Part shown: positions 43,320 through 52,007 of the stretch, piece after piece | How positions within the stretch are numbered: position 1 is the first letter of the stretch | Layout of the letters: each line of letters starts with the position of its first letter | Origin: Cupriavidus taiwanensis | Lineage (GTDB): Bacteria > Pseudomonadota > Gammaproteobacteria > Burkholderiales > Burkholderiaceae | Assembly: GCF_900250075.1 (NCBI RefSeq) | Contig: NZ_LT977071.1 | Coordinates: 2,003,901 to 2,067,900, forward strand | DNA length: 64,000 nucleotides | Direction of reading: 5' to 3' | Program-made: the position numbers and the translations under genes | Notes under the pieces: model-generated | What the model saw: the letters and a program-made list of their open reading frames with translations, nothing else | Database searches by the model: none | Told to the model about the DNA's origin: nothing

Positions 43320-44246
43320 ATGAACCCTGACCCCCGCCCCCCGTCTCAAACCGCGCGGCACCGCTGGCTGGCCGCGGCAGCAGGCATGGCCGTGGCGGCC
43401 GGGGTCGCGCGGCATCTGCTGTTTCGTGCGCTGGAGCGCAAAGCCTTTGTCACGCCGACGGATGAGACAAGCCGCGCGGAGCCACCCGACAATTCAGCCC
43501 CTATGGTGCGGCACGCCACCTTCGCCAGCGGCGAACGCATCCTCCACGCGGCCTTCATGCCGGTGCCAGACCCCGAGGCACCGGCCCTGATGGTGTGCCA
43601 TGGCGACAACGAATGCCTGCCGGACTGGGCGCCGGTGCAGGCCATGCTGGCCGATGCGGGCATCGCTTCCTATGTGTTCGACTACAGCGGCTATGGGCGC
43701 AGCACCGGGCGGCCAAGCGTGCGCCGGCTGCGGCAGGATGCACTGGTTGCCTATGGACAGTTCATCGCCGCCACGCCGCTATCAAAAAGGCGCGTGGTGC
43801 TGGGACATTCGCTGGGATCGGGCATCCTGCTCGATGTGGCGCGGCGTTTCGATCCGCAGCCGGATGGCTATGTGATAGCCGCTGGCTTCAGCTCGGCGCG
43901 GCTGGCCGCGGTGCAGACCGGGCGCATTCCCGCATGGGCTGCGTGGCTGCTGCCGGATCCGTGGAACAACGCGGCGCGTGCGAGCAAGCTGGAACGGCCG
44001 CTGCTGGTGGTGCACAGCCGTGACGACGTGGTCATCGTGCCGCCCCATGCGGAACGCGTGGCAAGCGCTGCCAGGCATCTGCATGCGCTGGTCATGCACG
44101 AGGCCATGCCGCACGATGCGGCCATATTGCCGCAGCATATCGACACCTTCTGGCCGCCGATCCTGCGCTTCATGCAGGCACAGGCAACCGGCTCCGAAGC
44201 GCCATTGCAGCAAGCGCGTGATGAGGGGCACATCATGGCCGATTAA
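43320..44246 (+). CDS. Membrane-anchored alpha/beta hydrolase
   Basis: The 308-residue protein has an N-terminal anchor or uncleaved signal (about residues 18-36, LAAAAGMAVAAGVARHLLF) and an alpha/beta-hydrolase domain. HGDNECLPDW is the oxyanion region, VVLGHSLGSGILL holds the nucleophile Ser, VVHSRDDVVIVP the Asp and MPHDAAILP the His. It resembles the BEM46/YfhR-like peptidase-esterase group. It is divergent from the second cassette and lies 109 bp from its promoter, but no shared control is evident. Confidence 0.85.
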   Translation: MNPDPRPPSQTARHRWLAAAAGMAVAAGVARHLLFRALERKAFVTPTDETSRAEPPDNSAPMVRHATFASGERILHAAFMPVPDPEAPALMVCHGDNECLPDWAPVQAMLADAGIASYVFDYSGYGRSTGRPSVRRLRQDALVAYGQFIAATPLSKRRVVLGHSLGSGILLDVARRFDPQPDGYVIAAGFSSARLAAVQTGRIPAWAAWLLPDPWNNAARASKLERPLLVVHSRDDVVIVPPHAERVASAARHLHALVMHEAMPHDAAILPQHIDTFWPPILRFMQAQATGSEAPLQQARDEGHIMAD

Positions 44247-44396
44247 TCTAACGTAGAGTCCCGCAAGCGGCAATCATCCTTGTGGGCGAGGCGCCACGGC
44301 CAAGTGTCCGAGGGACGCTGTCGCGATTTCTTGTCTATATTTGTCCTCATGGCGAAAGCCCGCAAACTCGCTGTTGACAGCACTGGAGGTACTGCC

Positions 44397-44681
44397 ATGC
44401 GTTGGCTTGCAAACTTGTTCAGTCCGCCGACCCCGGAAAAAATCGCCGAAAGGGAACTGCAAGACATGAGGCTGACGCTATTCCAGGCCGAACGGCGCAT
44501 GCTCGAGGCACAGATGCAGGTCGCCTACTACCGCGACATGGTGGCGTTCCTGGAAGATGTCGCGGCCAAGGGCGTCGAAGACGTGGTCGACAAGCGCCGC
44601 GCCACACCGCCCGCCATGCCCGAGCTGCCGGCGCGCACGCCCGGCCTGACCACGGTGCCGATCGTTCCGTCCGCGGCCTGA
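44397..44681 (+). CDS. Small hypothetical protein with coiled-coil
   Basis: The 94-residue protein has a predicted coiled-coil at about residues 15-50 (EKIAERELQDMRLTLFQAER) and a Pro-rich end (PPAMPELPARTPG). GGAGG lies 7 bp before the ATG at 44397 and decides it over a Met at 44349. No membrane segment or known domain. The composition suggests a small assembly or scaffolding protein. Function unknown. Confidence 0.7.
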   Translation: MRWLANLFSPPTPEKIAERELQDMRLTLFQAERRMLEAQMQVAYYRDMVAFLEDVAAKGVEDVVDKRRATPPAMPELPARTPGLTTVPIVPSAA

Positions 44682-44801
44682 AGCGGGCCCCATGCCGCGG
44701 CGCGTGTCAGGGCATGCGGCAAGGCAGGTCCGGACCTGTGCGATACTCGCGCTGCCTGACGCCCCCATGGCGCAGGCAGATCACCCACAGGAACTGGCCC
44801 C

Positions 44802-45494
44802 ATGAGCGAACTGCTGCCCGCGATCGAAATTGAAACCGCGCCCAATCCCGGCTGCGCCGTCATCTGGATGCACGGACTGGGCGCCGATGGCAGCGACTTC
44901 GCCCCGGTGGTGCCCGAGTTGCGGCTGCCGGCCGCGCCGGGCGTACGCTTTATCTTCCCGCATGCGCCGGCAATACCGGTGACCTGCAATGGCGGCTATG
45001 TCATGCCGGCATGGTATGACATCGTTTCCCTGGACCAGGCCGGCCGCCGCGCCGACGAGGCCGGCATCCGCGCATCCTGCGAGGCCATCCGCGCGCTGAT
45101 CGCACGAGAAAATGCGCGCGGCATCCCGACCGGGCGCATCGTGCTGGCCGGCTTCTCGCAAGGCGGCGCCATCGCCTACACCGCCGGACTGACCCACGCG
45201 GAGCCGCTTGCCGGCATCGTTGCGCTGTCCACCTACATCCCCGCACCGTCGACGCTCGCTGCCGAAGCCAACCCGGCCAACGCGGCCACGCCGGTGTTCG
45301 CCGCCCATGGCACGCAGGACGACGTGGTGCCTTTGGCCATGGGCGTGGCCGCGCGGGATTTCGTGCAGGCACGGCCGAATCCGGTGACTTGGCACACCTA
45401 TCCGATGGGCCATGCGGTCTGCCTGGAAGAGATTGCCGAGATCGGCGCCTGGCTGGCTTCGCGCTTTGCGCAGGCCGGTGCCGCGCCCGCCTGA
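44802..45494 (+). CDS. Carboxylesterase of the phospholipase/acyl-protein thioesterase family
   Basis: The 230-residue protein has WMHGLGADGSDFAPVVPEL at the start, the nucleophile elbow VLAGFSQGGAIAYTAGL, AAHGTQDDVVP (Asp) and YPMGHAVCLEEI (His). These are the markers of bacterial carboxylesterase EstB/APT-type enzymes. It hydrolyses short acyl esters in the cytoplasm. It is followed 57 bp later by a hypothetical gene. Confidence 0.92.
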   Translation: MSELLPAIEIETAPNPGCAVIWMHGLGADGSDFAPVVPELRLPAAPGVRFIFPHAPAIPVTCNGGYVMPAWYDIVSLDQAGRRADEAGIRASCEAIRALIARENARGIPTGRIVLAGFSQGGAIAYTAGLTHAEPLAGIVALSTYIPAPSTLAAEANPANAATPVFAAHGTQDDVVPLAMGVAARDFVQARPNPVTWHTYPMGHAVCLEEIAEIGAWLASRFAQAGAAPA

Positions 45495-45551
45495 CCGCCT
45501 TCGACATGACCACGGCCGGCCCGCCGAGCCGGTTCGCACCCAGCTGCAAGC

Positions 45552-45920
45552 ATGACCCTCGCCCCACCCCGCCGGATCGATTTCAATACCCGCAAGGCGC
45601 TGCTGTTCGCGCTGGCCGCGGAACGCCTGTCGGCCTACTACGAACACCGCAAGTGGATGACCGATGCCCAGGGCGCCACGCTGGCCGGCGAATGGCTGTC
45701 GCGCTCCAAGCTGCAGTTGCCGCTGTCGGAACGGCGCCTGCTGTCCGAACTGAGCGACCAGTTTGCGCGGCAGCTCGCCGAGACCCTGTCGCGCGAAGCC
45801 GGCCTCTATGCCGCGCACGAGATGATGGAAGCGCTAGACCCCAACTATCAGTCCGCGTTCGCCTACGACATGCTCGAGGAATGCGAGCGGCTGCTGCACG
45901 AGCACGGCGTCACGGAATAA
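45552..45920 (+). CDS. Hypothetical protein
   Basis: The 122-residue protein is mainly helical and charged (KALLFALAAERLSAYYEHRK; HEMMEALDPNYQSAFAYDML). No signal, membrane segment or recognised domain. Codon use fits the neighbours. It lies 57 bp downstream of the carboxylesterase on the same strand and may share its transcript. Confidence 0.7.
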   Translation: MTLAPPRRIDFNTRKALLFALAAERLSAYYEHRKWMTDAQGATLAGEWLSRSKLQLPLSERRLLSELSDQFARQLAETLSREAGLYAAHEMMEALDPNYQSAFAYDMLEECERLLHEHGVTE

Positions 45921-46030
45921 GGACGACGGCCGGAAGGCCTGCAAAGCGGCTGCGTTTGCAAAGGTTGACAATCGCCCGGCGTACGCGCGCTTAAACTTCG
46001 CGCACCAATGACGCCCCACTGTCCGCCACC

Positions 46031-46270
46031 ATGGAACGCAAGCACTGCCTGGCCTGGATTGCGCTGAGCATGATCGCGGCAGCCTTGCTGACGCTGCTGT
46101 GCCTGATCCTGAACGACCACGCCGAGACCCAGGCGCAGAAGCGCGTCGAGCAAATGGCTGTCCGCATCAAGCCGGCCGGCGCTGGCCTGATCCAGGCCAA
46201 TGCCCCCTCGCCTTCGCAACGACTCCAGCCGGCACGGCACGAATCACTGCAGCAGGCCAGCGCCCGCTGA
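46031..46270 (+). CDS. Small single-helix membrane protein
   Basis: The 79-residue protein has one hydrophobic helix (residues 8-27, AWIALSMIAAALLTLLCLIL) followed by a hydrophilic tail. No known domain. It is plausible from the clean membrane segment, but the ribosome site is weak and conservation cannot be judged here. Confidence 0.5.
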   Translation: MERKHCLAWIALSMIAAALLTLLCLILNDHAETQAQKRVEQMAVRIKPAGAGLIQANAPSPSQRLQPARHESLQQASAR

Positions 46271-46418
46271 GCCAAGCCAGGCGCGCCCCGGTCCGCAGCT
46301 TCAGAACGACGACCAGGTAGTTAAGAAGGATTGCGATGCAGGCCGGAGCGCGGGCTTGAGTGTAGACGCGCGCTTTCCCGGCAACTGCAAAGAATTGACA
46401 ACGATTTGGTCCGTGCGG

Positions 46419-47546
46419 TCATGCACCCTGTGCAGGCCACTGCGACCCTGACAGCGTGGCCAGCGCCTGGTAAGACGTCGCCAGGTGATAGGGCGAGGTC
46501 GAGGGCATCTCCGCACGCACCACGTCGCCGGTCGGCGCCAGGCACTCATGCCAGCCTTGCGCGGACAGGAAACGGTTGCGGAACTGCGCGGCCCAGTCTG
46601 CCAGCGTAGCCAGCGACTGCGCCGAGCCTTCCACTGCCAGCGCGCGCGCGAACTCGGTCTGCGCCCAGATGCGCTCGGTGCCGTCGATCCGCGCGCCGCC
46701 CGCATCCAGCGCGGCGCAGACGCCCAGCGTGCCCGCCGCCACGCCATGCTGCTGCGCGAACGCGAAAGCGCGGCGCAGGGCATCGGATAGCGGCAGATCG
46801 CCAAACAGCGCGGGCCTTCCGGCCACCAGCGAAAACCATTCGAACTGGTGCCCCGGTTCGATGCGGTTATCCGCGCTGCCTTGCGGCAGCTCCGCCACGC
46901 AGCCGCTGGCGGTATCGACAAAACACTCGTGCACCGCCATCGCAATCTCGCGCAGCCGTTCCGCATACCACTCGTCGCCGGTAGCATCCAGCGCTGCCAG
47001 GTAGGCCTCGGTCAAGTGCATGACCGGGTTCTGCAGCACGCCCGCCCCCTTGGGCCGGAAGTGTTCGGTCAGTGCGGCGTGGTACAGGCCTTGTCCGTCG
47101 GCGAAGCGATCCTCGACGATATCGACGGTTTCATCGAGCACCTCCAGCGCATCCGCGTTGCCGAAGCGCGCGTAATACGCGGCGCAGGCAAAGATCACGA
47201 AGGCATGGGTATAGAGGTCGCGTGTGCTGTCGAGCGGCGCGCCGGCGGGGTCGACACTGTAGAGCCACGCGCCCTCTCCATTGCCGAAGTAGGCCTGCAA
47301 CGAGCCGAACAGGGTATCGGCATGCCCCTGCTGGCCCGCCAGCGAGAACACGTACAGCTGGCGCGCACACGCCATGGCGCGATAGCGCGACGGCGGCAGC
47401 GGCGCGGCGCTGGCGCCGTCGAGCGCTTCATAGGGCAGCAGCAGGTCGGGATTCCAGCCGGAGGCGGTCCACAGCTGCAGCACGACGGCATCGTAATGTG
47501 CCGTCAGGGCGGCGATCCGTTGGTTGAGCTCGGGCGAGAGAGGCAT
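46419..47546 (-). CDS. AGE-family (N-acylglucosamine 2-epimerase/mannose isomerase) protein
   Basis: The 375-residue (alpha/alpha)6-barrel protein has LYTHAFVIFACAAYYARFG, QNPVMHLTEAYLAAL, EPGHQFEWFSLV and ERIWAQTEFARAL. The His and Glu residues in these blocks are the conserved active-site positions of sugar 2-epimerases and aldose-ketose isomerases (YihS, mannose isomerase). It probably converts a free hexose such as mannose to fructose. I start at 47546 (MPLSPELNQ); upstream residues are not conserved. It stands alone. Confidence 0.85.
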   Translation of the reverse strand: MPLSPELNQRIAALTAHYDAVVLQLWTASGWNPDLLLPYEALDGASAAPLPPSRYRAMACARQLYVFSLAGQQGHADTLFGSLQAYFGNGEGAWLYSVDPAGAPLDSTRDLYTHAFVIFACAAYYARFGNADALEVLDETVDIVEDRFADGQGLYHAALTEHFRPKGAGVLQNPVMHLTEAYLAALDATGDEWYAERLREIAMAVHECFVDTASGCVAELPQGSADNRIEPGHQFEWFSLVAGRPALFGDLPLSDALRRAFAFAQQHGVAAGTLGVCAALDAGGARIDGTERIWAQTEFARALAVEGSAQSLATLADWAAQFRNRFLSAQGWHECLAPTGDVVRAEMPSTSPYHLATSYQALATLSGSQWPAQGA

Positions 47547-47680
47547 GTTCAGGCGACAAGATCCGGCGCGGCGATTGCCGCAAAGGCCGTATCTTGCCAT
47601 GGCGCGCCCGCAATGCCTCATGGCATTTGCGGCTGGCACTTGCTAGCATCAATGCGCCTACCTGCGAACGGGAGACACCC

Positions 47681-47929
47681 ATGTCGACTTTGCCTCTCAC
47701 GCTGACCGACAATCACCGCACCCTGGTGCTCCATGTCCTCGAGGACGCACCGGGCCAGTTCACCTGGCGCATCGTCATGGAAGAACGGTGCGGCGCCGCC
47801 GACGAGGACTGCACGGTCGCGGCACCGGGCACCTACCGGTCCTATGCGGAAGCCGAAGCCGCGTGCTGGGCCGCCGGCAACGGCATCCTGAACGGCCCAC
47901 GCTCGGCAGGCGAACTGCGCATCACCTGA
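47681..47929 (+). CDS. Small hypothetical protein
   Basis: The 82-residue soluble protein has a GGGAGA ribosome site just before the ATG. A mixed beta pattern (RTLVLHVLEDAPGQFTWRIV) and three Cys (CGAADEDC, ACW) are notable. No recognised family. It is divergent from the epimerase gene. Confidence 0.65.
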   Translation: MSTLPLTLTDNHRTLVLHVLEDAPGQFTWRIVMEERCGAADEDCTVAAPGTYRSYAEAEAACWAAGNGILNGPRSAGELRIT

Positions 47930-48169
47930 TACCCGCAAAACTCCGCGATTCACTTGCACTACGCGCCGCGTGACCTAGTCTGGAAGCGTGGCAGTGGCAA
48001 CGCGGGCGATGCATTGCCCGCGATTCTTCATTCCGGCCACGTCCCGGGCACGCGCTGCTGCCCGGTGCGCTTTTCTGCCACCTGCCTGTCATCTTCCTGG
48101 CCTTTACTGACCTGGTCGCCATGCCGCCCCAAGAAACGGGTACGGTGGCCAGGGCCGCAGGAGCATGCA

Positions 48170-48448
48170 ATGGACAAGCCGGTCGTCACGCCCCAGCGCT
48201 TCGTTGAACTGATGAACGAACGCCTCACCAAGCACCCGCTGTTCCGCGAGGGCATGCGGGTCTACGCCATTCCGCAGCACAGCGACCATCCGCGCAGCCT
48301 GGTCTGCGTGGGACCGCGCGGCACCGAATGCGTATGCGCCACCATCGAGAGCATCGTGCGCGGCGAATGCGAGGTCTTCCCCGACATCGGCCCGGACTGG
48401 CATCAACCGCCCAGGACCGCAACGCCGCCCGAGGTGCGGGCGCGCTGA
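48170..48448 (+). CDS. Small hypothetical protein
   Basis: The 92-residue protein has CAGGAG ahead of the ATG at 48170. It contains FREGMRVYAIPQHSDHPRSL and a Cys-bearing middle (VCVGPRGTECVCATIESI). No signal peptide or known domain. It ends 33 bp from the convergent acyl-CoA synthetase gene. Confidence 0.65.
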   Translation: MDKPVVTPQRFVELMNERLTKHPLFREGMRVYAIPQHSDHPRSLVCVGPRGTECVCATIESIVRGECEVFPDIGPDWHQPPRTATPPEVRAR

Positions 48449-48481
48449 ATGGACGCGGCGCCGTATGGCGCCGCCTGCGTT

Positions 48482-50116
48482 TCAGACGTCGATGGCCGAA
48501 TCCGACTTCACCTTGCGGCGCAGCTCGAATTTCTGGATCTTGCCGGTGGAGGTCTTGGGCAACGGTCCGAAGTAAACCGCCTTGGGCACCTTGAAGCCCG
48601 CCAGCAGCGTGCGGCAATGCGCGATCAGTTCTTCTGCGCTGACGCTGGCCCCGTCCTTCAGTTCGACAAAGGCGCACGGCGTCTCGCCCCACTTGGCATC
48701 GGGCTGCGCCACCACCGCGGCGGCCAGCACGGCGGGATGCCGGTAGAGCGCGTCTTCCACTTCCACGCTCGAGATGTTCTCGCCGCCGGAAATGATGATG
48801 TCCTTGCTGCGGTCCTTGATCTTGATGTAGCCGTCGGGCATGCATACGCCCAGGTCGCCGGTATGGAACCAGCCGCCGGCGAAGGCTTCGCGCGTGGCCT
48901 TCTCGTTCTTCAGGTAGCCCTTCATGCAGATGTTGCCGCGGAACATGATCTCGCCGATGGTCTCGCCATCGGCCGGCACCGGCTGCATCGAATCGGCATC
49001 GAGCACGGCCACCTGCGACTGCAGGTGATAGCGCACCCCCTGGCGCGCCTTCCTGACCGCGCGGTCCTGCTCTGACAGCGTGCTCCAGTCGTCCTGCTCG
49101 GCGCAGACCGCGGCCGGGCCATAGACCTCGGTCAGGCCGTAGACATGGGTCAGCTCGAACCCCATCGCCTCCATCTGCGCCAGCACCGCGGCCGGCGGCG
49201 GCGCGCCGGCCACCATGCCGCGCACCGGCCCGCGCACGCCCTCGCGCCACGCAGCGGGCGCGTTGACCAGCGCGGTATGCACGATCGGCGCGGCACAATA
49301 GTGGGTCACGCCCTCGTCGCGCATCAGGTCGAACACCAGCTTGGGCTCGAACTTGCGCAGGCACACGTTGACGCCCGCGCGCGCCGCCACCGTCCACGGA
49401 AAACACCAGCCGTTGCAGTGGAACATCGGCAGCGTCCACAGGTAGACCGGGTGCTTGGGCAGGTCCCACTCAAGGATGTTCGAGATGGCATTGATGGCCG
49501 CGCCGCGGTGATGGTAGACCACGCCCTTGGGATCGCCGGTGGTGCCCGACGTATAGTTCAGCGCGATCGCATCCCACTCGTCAGCGGGCAGTTGCCAGGT
49601 GTACGACGGGTCGCCGCCGGCGAGAAAGGCTTCATAATCGGTATCGCCGAACGGCACCGCCTGCGGGCCCAGCACATCGTGCACGGCAATCACCTTCAGC
49701 CCCGGAAGCTCCAGCGCCATCTGCCGCGCCACGTCGGCAAACTCGGTATCGGCCAGCAGCACCCGCGCCTCGCCATGGCGCAGCATGAACAGCAGGTTGG
49801 CGGCGTCGAGGCGGATATTCAGGGCATTGAGCACGGCACCGGCCATCGGCACGCCGAAATGCGCTTCCACCATCGCCGGCGTATTGGGCAGCAGCGCGGC
49901 CACGGTATCGCCCTTGCCAATGCCCGCGCGTGCCAGCGCGCTGGCCAGCCGCCGCGCGCGCGCATAGGTGTCGCGCCAGTTCTGGCGCAGCGGGCCGTGC
50001 ACGATGGCCAGGCGGTCGCCATACACCTCGGCGGCGCGGACCAGGAAATCAATGGGAGTCAGCGGCACGAAATTGGCCGCATTGCGGTCCAGGCCGCTGT
50101 CGAAATCGGTTGGCAT
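48482..50116 (-). CDS. Acyl-CoA synthetase (AMP-forming)
   Basis: The 544-residue adenylate-forming enzyme has the P-loop-like YTSGTTGDPKGVVYHHRG, YGLTEVYGP, GWFHTGDLGVCMPDGYIKI and the C-terminal catalytic Lys in PKTSTGKIQKFELR. It ligates a carboxylic acid to CoA at the cost of ATP. The WTLPMFHCNGWCFPW block is typical of medium-chain or methylmercaptopropionate-CoA ligase-like members. It starts at 50116 with GGAG 10 bp upstream. Confidence 0.9.
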   Translation of the reverse strand: MPTDFDSGLDRNAANFVPLTPIDFLVRAAEVYGDRLAIVHGPLRQNWRDTYARARRLASALARAGIGKGDTVAALLPNTPAMVEAHFGVPMAGAVLNALNIRLDAANLLFMLRHGEARVLLADTEFADVARQMALELPGLKVIAVHDVLGPQAVPFGDTDYEAFLAGGDPSYTWQLPADEWDAIALNYTSGTTGDPKGVVYHHRGAAINAISNILEWDLPKHPVYLWTLPMFHCNGWCFPWTVAARAGVNVCLRKFEPKLVFDLMRDEGVTHYCAAPIVHTALVNAPAAWREGVRGPVRGMVAGAPPPAAVLAQMEAMGFELTHVYGLTEVYGPAAVCAEQDDWSTLSEQDRAVRKARQGVRYHLQSQVAVLDADSMQPVPADGETIGEIMFRGNICMKGYLKNEKATREAFAGGWFHTGDLGVCMPDGYIKIKDRSKDIIISGGENISSVEVEDALYRHPAVLAAAVVAQPDAKWGETPCAFVELKDGASVSAEELIAHCRTLLAGFKVPKAVYFGPLPKTSTGKIQKFELRRKVKSDSAIDV

Positions 50117-50324
50117 TGCTGGTGTCTCCGCCTTGTCGGGGTCATTCCGAATCATTCGGGCGCTGTCATTCGGGCGCCTTGCGGCGCTGTCACTTTTTCC
50201 GGCACAAGGCTATCATCGCACACGCCTGCGCACTGTCGTCGAGACGACAAAGCTGCCGCAAACCCGCGCCAGGCAAGGCTTACACGATTCTTACAGGATG
50301 CGGCGCAGCCCGCCCGTCCGCGCC

Positions 50325-51041
50325 ATGAGCGAACCCGCACACCCCACTTCCCTCCCCGCCCCGGCGCCCGCCGCGGTGCTCGCCGGCCATGCCTGGTTCG
50401 GCGAACTGGCCCCGGCACACCAAGCCCTTGCCGCGCGCGAAACCCTGCTGCAGTCCTTTGCCGCGGGCAGCCTCATCGCCCGGCGCGGCGAGCCTTCGCG
50501 CCACTGGATCGGCGTCGACAGCGGCCTGATCAAGCTGGCGGTGTACACGCCCGATGGCCGTGGCTGCACCTTCTCTGGCGTGCCGGCCGGCGGCTGGTGC
50601 GGCGAAGGCAGCGTGATCAAGCGCGAAGACCGCCGCTATGACGTGATCGCGATCCGCGACTCGCAGGTGCTGCTGGTGCCCGAGCCGGTCTTCAACACAT
50701 TGCTGGCGCAGAGCCTGCCATTCGCCAGCTTTGTCGTGCGCCAGCTCAACGAACGCATGGGCCAGTTCATCGCCACCGTGCAGAACGACCGCCTGCTGGG
50801 GGCCGATGCGCGCGTGGCGCAGGCCATCGCCCAGCTGTTCCATCCGGACCTGTATCCGCGCACCAGCCCGGTTCTGGAGCTGTCGCAGGAAGAGATCGGC
50901 CTGCTCACCGGGCTCTCGCGCCAGCGCGTCAACCAGGCGCTGCGCCGGCTGGCGGATGCGGGCATGGTGCACCTGTCGTACCAAAGCATCCGCGTGACTG
51001 ACCTGCCACGGCTGCGCCACTTCGGGATGTCTGACCTGTAA
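50325..51041 (+). CDS. Crp/Fnr-family transcriptional regulator
   Basis: The 238-residue regulator has an N-terminal cyclic-nucleotide-type beta-roll (about 30-140, GSLIARRGEPSRHWIGVDSG) and a C-terminal helix-turn-helix (about 175-215, LSQEEIGLLTGLSRQRVNQA). The four FNR-type iron-sulfur Cys are absent. It is divergent from the acyl-CoA synthetase gene with about 200 bp between, so it may regulate it. A Met nine codons upstream is an alternative start. Confidence 0.88.
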   Translation: MSEPAHPTSLPAPAPAAVLAGHAWFGELAPAHQALAARETLLQSFAAGSLIARRGEPSRHWIGVDSGLIKLAVYTPDGRGCTFSGVPAGGWCGEGSVIKREDRRYDVIAIRDSQVLLVPEPVFNTLLAQSLPFASFVVRQLNERMGQFIATVQNDRLLGADARVAQAIAQLFHPDLYPRTSPVLELSQEEIGLLTGLSRQRVNQALRRLADAGMVHLSYQSIRVTDLPRLRHFGMSDL

Positions 51042-51159
51042 CGCGGCCGCCAACCAGGGGCCGGGCCGGCCTTAAACCGCTGTCCGTGGCTTGCGCCGCC
51101 CGCCGAATCCTGCGACAGTTACCCGCCGCACCGCCGCCAGCTTCCGGGTCGTTTTCCGC

Positions 51160-51804
51160 ATGCCGCTTGTCAGCCGTCACCACGTCCGCTTTGCCCGCCT
51201 GCGCTTTCCCTTTGCCGTCCATGTGCAAGCCCTGCACGGCACTGCCAGCTTGCGCGATGCCAACGCGCGGCGCGAAGTGCGGCCCGGCGATCCGTTCGTG
51301 GTGCACGCCTTCGCCCACTTCGATTGCGACCTGCCTGGCACCTGGCAGCAACCCTGCGCCATCGTCCTGACCGCCGTGCCGGACAGCGACTGTCCGCGCC
51401 TGGCCGGCAAGCCCGCCGAGCGCCCGTGGTCGCGCCAGTTCGCCGGCCTGGTCTTTTCCCGCCCCGACACCGACTGGAACGCCGAGCGCCTGGCGGCGCA
51501 ATGGCAAGTGCCGGCGCGCCTGGTGCGCGCGCGCCTCTTTGCCGAAGGCGAGGCGCTGCATCCGCTGCTGCGCGAGCAACGCGCCGCGCATGCGCTGCAC
51601 GCGCTGGCCAGCGCCGGCGGCCTGGTGCCCGCGCTGGACCAGCTGGCCACGCACGCGGGCCTGCGTTCAGCCAACGCGCTGGCGCGCGCCTGGCACGACT
51701 GGTTCGGCATCGACGCCATGCGGCTGCTCGAAGATTGCCGCGCTGGCGGCCGCACGCTCGCGCCGACGGCAACCTGGCCGGGGCTGGTACGGGCGGCTGC
51801 CTGA
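51160..51804 (+). CDS. Putative regulator with AraC-like C-terminal helices
   Basis: The 214-residue protein has an N-terminal beta-rich half and a helical C-terminal half. LVPALDQLATHAGLRSANAL followed by ARAWHDWFGID resembles the second HTH of AraC-type regulators, though the match is loose. No membrane segment. The start at 51160 is the first Met before the folded region; a longer frame from 51091 is possible. Function is uncertain. Confidence 0.55.
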   Translation: MPLVSRHHVRFARLRFPFAVHVQALHGTASLRDANARREVRPGDPFVVHAFAHFDCDLPGTWQQPCAIVLTAVPDSDCPRLAGKPAERPWSRQFAGLVFSRPDTDWNAERLAAQWQVPARLVRARLFAEGEALHPLLREQRAAHALHALASAGGLVPALDQLATHAGLRSANALARAWHDWFGIDAMRLLEDCRAGGRTLAPTATWPGLVRAAA

Positions 51805-51909
51805 TTGGTCCTTCCTTGGCGGCAAGCCACCCGCCACGCCGCGCGTGGTTTGTCAATCACCTCAACGCGGGTTGGCCGCCATCAGGCATCTCAAGGAAAA
51901 TCGCGCCCG

Positions 51910-51930
51910 CGGGGCGGGTAAGCCGCCCCG
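51910..51930 (+). terminator. GC-rich hairpin between genes
   Basis: CGGGGCGG (51910-51917) pairs with CCGCCCCG (51923-51930) around GTAAG, with no T-run after it. It lies between the putative regulator and the large lipoprotein gene and may separate their transcripts. Confidence 0.4.
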
Positions 51931-52007
51931 TGGGCGGGGTCCAGCATGAGCCAGGTTCCATCACGCAGCGCCCTGCCACAACAAAAACCACAGAAATCAA
52001 TACAGGG